The position numbers and the translations under genes are program-made. A stretch of 12,768 bases of DNA from Spirogloea muscicola (Eukaryota > Streptophyta > Zygnematophyceae > Spirogloeales > Spirogloeaceae): positions 226,133 to 238,900 of the forward strand of contig WELB01000095.1 of assembly GCA_009602725.1 (NCBI GenBank), written 5' to 3'. The notes beneath the pieces were generated by a model. It was not told where the DNA came from and ran no database searches. It saw only the letters and a program-made list of their open reading frames with translations. Positions 1-9,221 of this stretch are shown here, in pieces (position 1 is the stretch's first letter; each line of letters opens with the position of its first letter).

Positions 1-1553
<1,553 letters not shown>

Positions 1554-2131
1554 GCTGCTCAATATACATGGCGGCCGTGGCAGCAGCAGCGGCGGTGGCT
1601 GAGATGACGCTCTTCTGTCTGGCACGGCCAGTTGAGCAGCACACCTTGCCTTTGGGCATAGGGCTCAGGGTCTGTGAATAAGCTTCAAGGCTGCTTGCTA
1701 GTGACTTGACAGCGCCAGGCTGCCAGGCAACCGTCAGCAGTCTTTCAGCTCGCAAGCGCGCATGTGGACTTCCAGACGGAAATCTCGGACGCCCAGAGTG
1801 CGTCAAGGCTTGCAGATTCCTTTCCCTCCTTGCTCCAGCGGTCTGTGCACTATTCATTCCAGTGAAGCCACCGCTGGTCCTCGTGCTCGCTTCTCCTCCT
1901 CGACTCCAAACCCGCCCTCGCTATCTCCTCTTGGCGTGCCACAGGCCAGCCTTACATCCGCTTTGCACCTCTCCTTAGGACACTAATACTTTAACGAGCG
2001 CTGGAGCAGTGCCCGGAGGAGCTCAACCCGCTGTTGGCCAGAGTCTCTTGGCCTCTGGTCGGCTATCGTTGCAGTGGCGCAGCACATATGAAAGGAAAGG
2101 AAGACTCTTGCAGTTAGATGGCGGAGTCTGT

Positions 2132-2144
2132 GATTGGCCAGCCC
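2132..2144 (+). repeat. Dispersed motif GATTGGCCAGCCC
   Basis: The same core recurs at 8130-8142 (identical 13-mer) and, as GATTGGCCTGCC, at 3727-3738 and 4136-4147. Related forms without the GATT prefix (AAAGGCCAGCCC near 3289, AAAAGCCAGCCC near 8579, AAAAGCCAGCC near 9142) also occur. All copies are outside coding exons. It contains an inverted CCAAT box (ATTGG), but the wider flanks are also partly shared, which fits a decayed transposable element better than a promoter element. Confidence 0.5.
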
Positions 2145-2291
2145 AGGAGAAAGAACGAACGAACTTGGGTGTGTGATCTAGCTTGGCCTGTTGTGACAGG
2201 CAACTGGGCCAAGGGTCACCGTGGAGCACTCGGGGCGGAAGAGCTTTCCCAATGGATGGCAATGGCTGTGAGAGGCCAGGCCGAAGGAATG

Positions 2292-2312
2292 GACAAGGTC
2301 TGAAAGGGCCCG
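2292..2312 (+). repeat. Degenerate copy of the GACAAGGTCC dispersed repeat
   Basis: GGACAAGGTCTGAAAGGGCC matches the better-preserved copies at 9170-9221 and 8753-8804 across its first ~20 bases, then diverges. It sits just downstream of a GGCCAGGCCGAAGGAAT segment, in the same order as the copy near 9141-9221 (GCCAGCC, then ACAAGGTCC). The two motifs are therefore probably parts of one longer repeat unit. Confidence 0.45.
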
Positions 2313-2618
2313 GATGTTGTGAGAATGCAGGATACTAGTCACCAAGACGCCAGCAAGTGGGCTCTCGTTGACTTTAGCCAGGAGTGAGAGCAAGTCAGAG
2401 TACCTGGATGGCGCCTTGTTGGCGGTTGGGGTTTTCACATCTGGGGGGTGTGAGGTTCCGAGGACAACTGAGACGGTGGCTCTGATGAGTATGCGCGCTC
2501 GTGGCAGCGCCAGCTTGCCCCGCTGCCGGGGCCAGGTGACGGGGGATGACCGCCCACGAGTCTGGGCAACGGTGCCAGCCCGCTCCTTCCCGGTCCCCCG
2601 CGCCCACCTCCAGACCCT

Positions 2619-2636
2619 TCTCTCTCTCTCTCTCTC
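2619..2636 (+). repeat. (TC)9 dinucleotide microsatellite
   Basis: Nine uninterrupted TC units lie within a longer pyrimidine run just outside the left arm of the inverted-repeat element. No coding context is seen. Confidence 0.95.
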
Positions 2637-2662
2637 TTTGGATATGTAGCATTGTTTAGTCT

Positions 2663-3193
2663 GCACTCGACTCTACCTGAACAATGTATTGGCTTGAATT
2701 GGCCTCCCTTTCAATTCATGCGCCCCGCGCGACTTCTCTCTTTGGACCGTTGGGGCGCCCGCGCTTGCCCCCCGCGCCGCCGCCGCCGCCGCCGCCGCGG
2801 CGGAAAGACGTCGCCCTGTTTCGGGCGTTTGTCTATGTGCCTACAGCGGTCCCAGGCGATTGCTTTGCATCGCCGGGCTGGTCGCGCCCTTGCAGCAGCT
2901 TCTGGTCTGCGCGGCGGGATTGCTCTTCCCTCCCCTCAGCTCATCTGACTTCCTACTGCTGACACGGGGGCATTGAGGGCGCCCTGTCTGCCTAGCCTTT
3001 GGCTCCGTCATCAACACCTGTATGCATCTGGCTGGCAGTTTACAGCCGATTCTTTTGTATTAGCAGCCGCATTTCTTCGGGCGACGCTCGTGCAACGAGA
3101 GAGTGAGAGTGAGAGAGCAGGCGCGCAGTGGGCATGAGATGAAAGGGGGGGGCCGATTATCGCCAACACATTGTTCAGGCTAACGCTAGTGCC
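2663..3193. mobile_element. MITE-like element bounded by inverted repeats
   Basis: The left arm starting at 2676 (CCTGAACAATGTATTGGC) is matched in inverted orientation by the right arm ending at 3179, whose reverse complement reads CCTGAACAATGTGTTGGC: 17 of 18 bases identical. Similarity continues inward on both sides for about 50 more bases with small gaps (a GGCC-CCC-TTTCA-TCATGC series, then CT-rich sequence to about 2740 and 3103). It continues weakly outward to GCACT at 2663 and 3193. The interior of roughly 360 bp encodes nothing recognisable and includes a (GCC)7 tract. No clear target-site duplication is visible at the proposed ends. A non-autonomous DNA transposon is the simplest reading; a fortuitous palindrome is unlikely given the arm length. 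Confidence 0.5.
2776..2796 (+). repeat. (GCC)7 trinucleotide repeat
   Basis: Seven perfect GCC units are followed by GCGGCGG, so the tract could also fold on itself. It lies inside the inverted-repeat element. It gives a polyproline run in one reading frame, but that frame has no gene-like character. Confidence 0.9.
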
Positions 3194-3212
3194 AAAAGGA
3201 CCGGGCTACAGG

Positions 3213-3260
3213 GACAAGGTCCACAGGGCCGAATGACGCCCAAACCACACAAAGAGAGAA
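3213..3260 (+). repeat. Copy of the GACAAGGTCC dispersed repeat
   Basis: It begins GGACAAGGTCCACAGGGCC and later reads AAACCACACA, matching the order CAAGGTCC, AGGGGCC, AAACCACACAGC of the copy at 9170-9221 with a diverged middle. It lies immediately outside the right arm of the inverted-repeat element. A GGCCAGCCCAAAGGAGTG segment follows about 25 bp downstream. Confidence 0.5.
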
Positions 3261-3726
3261 AGCGCGGCCACATAAACTGGTGGCTGGGAAAGGCCAGCCC
3301 AAAGGAGTGCACAAGGCTATGCAAGAAACTGCATCGAAAAGGAGCTTAGATACACCAAGTCAGCAGCCGCAAGTCATAGTAACTTGCAGCTGGAAACGAG
3401 GCACCCCAACCCTGATGATATATCAGCAGCCGCATTCTTGACGAGACTCAGACGCAGCAAAAGTACCCTGCCCGCAAGTGCCTGCGTGAGCCTGGGCTAA
3501 GCCGGGCTAAGGTAACAATGCGATGGGGACGTTTCGTACCCACGGATGAGCACATGTAGGTCTGACAGGCTAACTCGATTTTGTTGTGCTCACTCGAGGA
3601 ACCAAGGCCCATCCAGCCGTGATTCCGCCCAGCATCCTTAGGCCCAGCGAATTGAGATGTTCACGTTGTGTGGTCCCATAGCTTGCACTCCCTTACCCTT
3701 TATACATGAGCTTTGTGTTGTGCTCG

Positions 3727-3775
3727 GATTGGCCTGCCTTTTGAATTCATGCGTACTGCACACCTCTCTCTCTTT
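3727..3775 (+). repeat. Third copy of the inverted-repeat arm sequence
   Basis: The sequence GATTGGCCTGCCTTTTGAATTCATGCG followed by a CT-rich tail closely resembles 2695-2745 of the left arm (AATTGGCCTCCCTTTCAATTCATGCG, then CTTCTCTCTTT). It is in direct orientation to the left arm and inverted relative to the right arm. This shows the arm is a repeated sequence in the locus. Its own partner arm is not obvious. Confidence 0.5.
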
Positions 3776-3837
3776 CTGTAGTATGTTGGCTCTTTCTGTA
3801 GTATGTTGGCTCCTCAGCTCTTTCTGTAGTATGTTGG
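3770..3837 (+). repeat. 20-bp tandem repeat, three copies
   Basis: CTCTTTCTGTAGTATGTTGG occurs perfectly at 3770-3789, 3790-3809 and 3818-3837. The first two are head to tail and the third follows after the 8-base spacer CTCCTCAG. Perfect identity points to recent duplication. No gene is seen here. Confidence 0.95.
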
Positions 3838-3874
3838 CTGCTCCTCAGCGAGGCTGTTCTCATGCTCCGCCTGC

Positions 3875-3892
3875 TGGCGCCTTCGGGCGCCA
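3875..3892. other. Perfect 7-bp stem hairpin with TTCG loop
   Basis: TGGCGCC-TTCG-GGCGCCA is a perfect stem closed by the exceptionally stable C(UUCG)G tetraloop if transcribed. It is flanked by a looser inverted repeat (CTCCTCAGCGAGG near 3841 and CCTCGCTGAGCAGC near 3942). No transcript context is known, so a structural role is only a possibility. Confidence 0.6.
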
Positions 3893-4552
3893 CCAACCAC
3901 TGAGCGTGCCGTTTGGCTGGCTAGGGGGCAGCCATGGTGCTCCTCGCTGAGCAGCTGCATTCATTTTCAATGAAAGACTCTGCTGCTTCCTGTGCTCCCT
4001 TAGCCAACACTGAGCCGCTCGCCCCCTACTGTGCACTGGCCCTCGCTGCAGCCACATACCCTCTGCCTGCCTTGCCCATCCTCTACCGCAAGCCGTTCTA
4101 CTGCAGGAGAACTAAGCAACAGCTTTTTAATGTAGGATTGGCCTGCCGTAGCCTGCTCTCCTCTAGCCGCCTGTTTCTGGCCGCAGCTTTTAGCATTCCA
4201 TCGCGGCACAGCTACCGCTTTACTTAGGCATCCACCAGCCTTTGACATCGTCTTCAAAAGAACCCCACTCTGATGCTCCGCTGATGTCCCTCGAACCAGC
4301 ATGCCAGCCCGGCTGCCCAAGCAGGTCTGCAAGCATGCCTGACAGCGGCCGACTCCCAAGCCCCCAGCCCTCGAGAGACACCCATGCCTTGCTGTGTCCT
4401 GCACACTCTCTGCAGTATCTTGCTGCTTGTCATTCTTGTGCATCGACACCAATTGCCATGCTCTTCAGCTGAGCTGCCAGTAAATCACCAAGGCTCTCTT
4501 GGCAGCTACAAGTAGGGCTGTTGGCGCTCTCAGCAAAGGCCACTACTTCAAA

Positions 4553-4651
4553 ATGCAGCCCTCAAGTCCGCGTGCAGATGTGCTGCGTTTGATACTGAGC
4601 GAAGGGTGCCAGGCTGTGCAGTGCGCATTGAGAGAGGAGCTGTTCAGCTAA
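4553..4651 (+). other. Short ORF (32 codons) upstream of the UFD1-like gene
   Basis: The ORF starts ATG CAG CCC and ends at TAA 4649-4651, 40 bases before the first in-frame ATG of the UFD1-like reading frame. The predicted peptide ends in an amphipathic stretch (DVLRLILSEGCQAVQCALRE). It could be a uORF in the 5' leader, part of an unrecognised first exon, or chance; no family resemblance is seen. Confidence 0.2.
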
Positions 4652-4691
4652 TGACTGCCAGAAGCTTGGGGTTGGACGAGCTCAGCAAGAA

Positions 4692-7604
4692 ATGGATTGG
4701 GACGCAGGCCTGCAAGTTGAAAGCAGCAGCCACTGCATCGCCAGGAGAGGGCTTGAGCTCCCTGAGCCCCAGAGCTCCAGCAAGACTAGCCTGGCGCAGG
4801 CAGCTTTGTCTGANGGGCCGCTGCTGTTCCGCCTCGCCGTCGCCGGGCGCAGCACGCACGCCGGCGTGCGCGAGTTCACGGCGGACGAGGGCGCCGTCGG
4901 CCTTCCCGCGCGCGTCCTCGCCAACCTGGGCCTGCTCGACACGCCATCGGCGGCAGCGCCGCCTCTGGTGGCGCTACGATACGTGCGGCTGCCTCGCGGC
5001 ACGCACGCGCGCCTCCGCCCGGAGCTCGGAGACGGCGTCGCCGGCGACGACTTTGCGGAGGTGCTGGACGCCCGCATGGTGCTGGAGGCGGAGCTGCGCC
5101 GCCACTCCGCGCTGACCGAGGGCGACACGCTCACGGTCGCCGACGGCAGCGCCGAGTACGCGCTGCGCGTGCTGGAGGTGCGCCCCGCTGGCGCCGTCTC
5201 CATCGTCGACACGGATCTCGAGGTGGACATCGTGCCGGCGGACCAGACGGCGGCACCCGGCCGTCGCATATCGCCGCTGGTGCTCGACGGCCCGCCGCAG
5301 GAGGGCTTGGTGGAAGCTGGCGACTTCCGCTACTACCGGGTGAGTCGGTGGAGTCGGCTAAACCCTGACCCGTAAACCCCTAAATGCTGAACCCGTTGGC
5401 ACTGCAGACGAGGATCATGACTCTGCTTCCGAGGTCCCCCCTCTTACTCGAGTGGGCTCGGCGGTTGCAGCCATCATTGCTACTCCACACCGCCAAGAGT
5501 CCTCTCTCCTCGCTCTGTCTCTCCTGCCCAGGTTCCCTAAGCTTTGCGACTTCTTGCCAACCTGCTCCTTGTGCAGGTTGACCTGGATGCCACGACCGCG
5601 GAGGTGCTCAATGTGGGCGCCGACAGTGTCATAATTCGTCTGAACATCTTGGATAGTAGCGGGGCGGATGCCGATCTTTACATTGACAGGGATTCCGTGC
5701 GACGGCCGGGCCCAGACCAGCATCACTGGGCGTCGCACGACATCGGGTCCAAGACCGTCGCCATCGTCGGAGCAGGAGCGCTGCCTGGTGCGCCGTACCT
5801 CAGCGTTGCTGTGCGAGGCTTCCAGGGGCCCTGCCGATACCAGCTCTCTGCCAAGTCCGGCGTCAGCGCAGGCGGCCATGGCCTTGACCAGCAGCTCAAG
5901 CAGGGGCACGTCACTGGTCGGACGAATGGCGGCAGCACTGGCGATCATCACGAGCTGCAAGAGCAGGAGAAGGGATTCGTGCGCTGCAGCAACTGTCAGC
6001 AGCTGGTCCCTGCGGGCGCGACGGCGCTGCACACTGCCTTCTGCGAGCGGCACAACCTCGTGTGCAGCTTTCCAGGCTGCGGTGCGGTGCTCCGGCGCAG
6101 CGACGCGCCACTGCACGCCCACTGTGCACAGTGTGGTATTGCCATGCGTGCCGGCGTGGAGCTGGAGAAGCACGTTGCTGTGGCGCACGAGCCGCTCAAG
6201 TGCCGCTGCGGCGTTGTTCTCGAGATGGCGGATATGGTCAGCACTCCTGCCCCTCTTTGCTGTCCTCTGTCCACGCTCCACATCTTGTCTTGAGACTCTT
6301 GGGTGTGCTCCTGGGTGCTTGGATCAAGTCATGGCCTTTGACTTCAGGGACCAGTAGTTGGGGCTTACATATAATCTCCTCGTTAGCAGATTAGTATTTG
6401 GATTGACATTTAGGAGCTGGGGTCCTCGGTCACTGCAAAATATCGGCAGCTCGGGGTTCACAAAGCAAGGAGGAGTTGGTTGGCTTGAGCTACACAAAGC
6501 AAGGAGGAGGTGGTTAAACTTAGGGATCAACCATGCATAGTAGAAGCTGTGTGACAATTCTTGACTAGAAGCCTTGTTGTTTTGTCGCACGATGCAATCA
6601 GGTCAGGTCCTGCAGGTGCTTGGAGCTCTTCTTCAAGTCCTTGGTGCATCGTATGATGTACTGCGATTTTGCTGCTGCACCTGTCATATACACAATGCTG
6701 TGCTGATAACGTGTGCGGCCCCTGGTTGCAGGTGAGGCACAAGGCCGAGAGCTGCCCACTACGCAGCACCGTGTGCCGTTTCTGCGGCAGCCTGGTGCCG
6801 GCGGGCGGTCCCGCAGCGGATGCCCATGATCGTGTGCGGGGACTGTCGGAGCACGAGTCATCGTGCGGTGCGCGGACGTCTCCGTGCAACACCTGCGGCC
6901 GATTGGTGATGCTCAAGGATGTCGAGCTTCACAATGCCGCTGGTAAGTTGGGCAGTGCCTTGCACTTCTGCACCTGGTTTCCTACCTTCAGATCCTTGTT
7001 AATAATCTTGGTAATCACAATGCCCTCTCTTCTGTGAACACGTCGCTTGGCCCTGGCTCTGGCCCCCAGATCAGTCTTACTTGTGGCGCTGGCAACCATG
7101 CTGACCCAGCTCGGTGGCTTGCTCTCCTTGCGCTCGTGTGCAGTGCACGGCGCTCCGGCCTTGGTATACCCAGTGGCGGCACCTGGTGGATCACCGGCGG
7201 CAGGAGTGGAGCTGACTCCCCCGGCGGCTGCAGCTGAGTCAGTGACTGCTGCGGCGCCAGTGGCCACCGTATTTGGTGACGAGGCGCCAGCTTCCGCTAG
7301 CTGTCCAATCTGTGGGCGCTTGTATGCAGGAGGAGGGGCGCTTCATGCTCTCTCTAGCCACCTCGAAGAAGAACACTTTGGGCCGAGTGCTGGCGCTGGG
7401 GACACTTCTACCGGCGGCCATGGCATTGGAGGAGCAGCGGCGCCAGCATCTGCGGCGGAGCTTGGCAGGCCCTCCATCCCACGCAGCAGCATTGGCAGCA
7501 GTAGCAGTGGTTTTCGTGCATCGGCACGTGTTGCCTGCCCCATTTGTGGCACTGCGGTGCACAGTGAGCGCGATCTTAGCACGCACATCGATGCTGTCCA
7601 CTGA
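4692..7604 (+). CDS. UFD1-domain protein with TRAF-type and C2H2 zinc fingers, plant type, four visible exons
   Basis: Exons are 4692-5339, 5577-6236, 6732-6942 and 7144-7604 (TGA 7602-7604), giving 659 residues from M4692. Introns of 237, 495 and 201 nt are GT-AG, phases 0, 0 and 1, all multiples of three with in-frame stops. From residue 41 on (GPLLFRL) the protein follows the Arabidopsis UFD1-family protein I recall as At4g15420. Domains in order: UFD1 beta-barrel fold to about 172 (EFTADEGAVGLP, LRYVRLPRGTHARL, TDLEVDIV); a PPC-like beta domain at 217-310 (DADLYIDRD, WASHDIGSKT, YLSVAVRGFQG); TRAF-like Cys/His clusters at 353-508; an Ala/Gly/Ser-rich linker; and two C2H2-like fingers at C560-H584 and C638-H659. 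The first 40 residues match the family only loosely (LELP), so the true start and the usual N-terminal barrel strands may lie upstream. By analogy with Ufd1 it may bind ubiquitinated clients or Cdc48 partners; that is inference. It is distinct from core UFD1, which lacks the fingers. Confidence 0.88.
4814..4814. other. Undetermined base in the UFD1-like coding exon
   Basis: One N occurs in the codon GAN (residue 41 from M4692), so the residue is Asp or Glu whatever the base. The frame continues unchanged on both sides, which argues against a gap of unknown length. It lies at the edge of the part of the protein that resembles the family. Confidence 0.95.
6459..6515 (+). repeat. 23-bp direct repeat inside intron 2 of the UFD1-like gene
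   Basis: CACAAAGCAAGGAGGAGTTGGTT at 6459-6481 recurs at 6493-6515 with one change (G for T), a period of 34 bp. The host intron (6237-6731) is the longest of the gene and has a weak donor, GTCAGC. Nothing suggests a coding role. Confidence 0.9.
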
Positions 7605-8129
7605 TACTCGGGTGTAGTACCACGCCAGAAAACAAACAGAGGAGGTGGCGCATTGCCATGCATGCCATGTTGTGGCCATTCACAGCCACCATGCCTTTGA
7701 CTGGATGTATTACTTGTTTCGGCGCATATCTAGTAATGCTCAGCCCGGAATCTGAGCTACGATCATTGTAGCTTGAGTACTCCAGCCTTAGTTTGGCCAT
7801 AGCGGCCGTAGTCTACATGGCCCCTTGTATTCTCAGCAGGCTACCGCTTCCACGCCCCCCTTTTACCAGGTCTAATCTGTCCAGTAGCTACTGTGCACCA
7901 TCGACAAATCCAAATGTCAAAGTACATATATTGGTGAAGACGGCTTTTCACAGTTTGGCACACCTTCTTGTTGTGCAAATGGCACTGAAAGTGAGCCACA
8001 ATTTTGATAACATGCCACAGTATGCCTTTGCCAGAGCCTCTGAGATTGCTGGGGTGAAGAACAACTCTGTGAATGGGGCAGTCTTTCAGTGAGTTTCTCA
8101 GATGAGAGGACTGTTCCAGTGATGACTGA

Positions 8130-8142
8130 GATTGGCCAGCCC
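8130..8142 (+). repeat. Dispersed motif GATTGGCCAGCCC, second exact copy
   Basis: It is identical over 13 bases to 2132-2144, and both copies continue into A-rich sequence (AGGAGAAAGAAC and AAGAAATCAAT). It lies about 0.5 kb downstream of the UFD1-like stop. Confidence 0.5.
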
Positions 8143-8712
8143 AAGAAATCAATAATTGCATGCTCACTCTGGTCCTGCCTCATGCAAAGTCTCTCATATC
8201 CGCCAGCCAAGCTCACGCACAAGAGCTACTTCACAAGAAACAGAGGGGATGCCTGTAGCAAGTAATGTCACAGTAAGATATGCGGCCTAGCTCCTGTAGC
8301 TTCAGCCGCACTGCAAGGATTGATGACAGCTGGCATCAGTAGCGGCAGCAGGAGATTCTTGTACTCACATAAGTGATGACGCAAGAGCCGCTATACTCCT
8401 TCCCACATGTGCGTTATGTGGTCGGAATGTCTGTGCCGTGGGAAAGGCGGCTTCTTGGGTGCTTGACTAGACCAGCTACCAAACCATGTAAGCGGACGGA
8501 CAGAGATGCTCTTCAGAACAAGATGGTGGCTACGAAAGAAAGGAATAAGGGGCTATGCCAAAGGGGGTGAGGAATGTGAAAAGCCAGCCCAGAGTAATTG
8601 GACACGAAAGGCCGGCCCATGTGAGCATAAAGGGGAGCTCAGAAGCTGACTGGCTCCGGCTGACCTTCCCACTGACCTTATCCAACCTATTTGTCCCTTC
8701 CAATCAAGTCCA

Positions 8713-8736
8713 ACCATTGGACCATTGGACCATTGG
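8713..8736 (+). repeat. (ACCATTGG)3 tandem repeat
   Basis: Three perfect 8-bp units lie immediately upstream of a GACAAGGTCC-type repeat copy. The unit contains ATTGG, which also occurs in the dispersed repeat cores. Confidence 0.92.
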
Positions 8737-8752
8737 CAGACCTTTCAGAGAT

Positions 8753-8804
8753 GGCAAGGTCCAGAGGGGCCAGAAAGCGCTAACCACCCAGCAAAGCAAG
8801 TGGC
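8753..8804 (+). repeat. Dispersed repeat copy (GGCAAGGTCC type)
   Basis: Over about 45 bases it aligns with 9170-9221: CAAGGTCC, AGGGGCCAGAAAGCG (15-base exact match), TAA, then CCAC and CAGC. This is the clearest pair in the family. A partly inverted relative lies at 8913-8925 (CCTTTGGACCTTG), so a foldback of about 170 bp is possible here. Confidence 0.7.
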
Positions 8805-8868
8805 CAGCCGGTTTCAGGTTCGGTGGTATTGATCACCTGCTTCCTTCTGCGGTATACATTGGCCAACC

Positions 8869-8928
8869 CCTTTGGAGCTTGTTCGTTCTTTTCTGGGCTA
8901 GCCTTCTACAATCCTTTGGACCTTGTTC
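8869..8928 (+). repeat. 16-bp direct repeat CCTTTGGASCTTGTTC
   Basis: CCTTTGGAGCTTGTTC (8869-8884) and CCTTTGGACCTTGTTC (8913-8928) differ at one base and are 44 bp apart. The second is the reverse complement of a GAACAAGGTCCAAAGG sequence, i.e. an inverted copy of the CAAGGTCC repeat core, which links this pair to the same family. Confidence 0.7.
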
Positions 8929-9169
8929 AATCACTTGTGTGCAGACGCTTCACATCCCTCGTCCCCCCTTGCAGAGCTGCTTCTTATGTCACAACCATCA
9001 CCCCCCTTGAAGACGTTTATTTCTTGGTGGATGGGCGGCCGGCCGCGTGTGCACTTAAGTGGGTCGTGACAGCCGTGGCCCTCCGCACCTCATTGATGGC
9101 AAATGCAAGTGGCTTGTCAGTAATAGGGGGGCGATGCCTATGAAAAGCCAGCCGGTCCAAAAGGGTATA

Positions 9170-9221
9170 GACAAGGTCCGAAGGGGCCAGAAAGCGGTAA
9201 ACCACACAGCTACGCAAATGG
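9170..9221 (+). repeat. Best-preserved copy of the GACAAGGTCC dispersed repeat
   Basis: It begins GACAAGGTCCGAAGGGGCC, continues AGAAAGCGGTAAACCACACAGC and ends near AAATGG. It is preceded at 9141 by AAAAGCCAGCCGGTCCAAAAGG, giving a unit of at least 80 bp (GCCAGCC, then ACAAGGTCC, then AAACCACAC) whose parts recur in the same order near 2270-2312. Confidence 0.7.

Larger units (their letters stand above)
1554..4691. other. Spacer between the PTGES2-like gene and the UFD1-like gene, rich in repeats
   Basis: About 3.1 kb follows the PTGES2-like stop before the first in-frame ATG of the next gene. The first part must be the 3' UTR of the upstream gene; no clear TGTAA or AATAAA-type polyadenylation signal stands out, although GTGAATAAG occurs near 1676. 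Base composition is visibly less GC-rich than the exons. It holds a (TC)9 tract, a (GCC)7 tract, a MITE-like inverted-repeat element, a 20-bp tandem repeat, a stable hairpin and copies of short dispersed repeats. All open frames are short, cross repeats or lack family resemblance. The end of the spacer should hold the promoter, 5' UTR and possibly first exon(s) of the UFD1-like gene, but I could not identify them. Confidence 0.6.

Noticed and set aside
2178-2666. 162-codon open frame on the - strand.
   Set aside because: It spans the (TC)9 microsatellite (read as an Arg/Glu run) and a dispersed repeat copy; no protein family resemblance.
3200-3236. Frame reading PGYRDKVHRAE, which resembles the GYGDKI motif expected in the missing first exon of the UFD1-like gene.
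   Set aside because: The bases belong to the GACAAGGTCC dispersed repeat, the frame ends at a TGA a few codons later, and no flanking family sequence is present.
5415-6281. 288-codon open frame on the - strand.
   Set aside because: It is antisense to the second exon of the UFD1-like gene, whose sense frame matches a known family residue by residue.
8555-9010. 151-codon open frame on the + strand.
   Set aside because: It runs straight through the tandem ACCATTGG repeat and two dispersed repeat copies, so it is best explained by chance.
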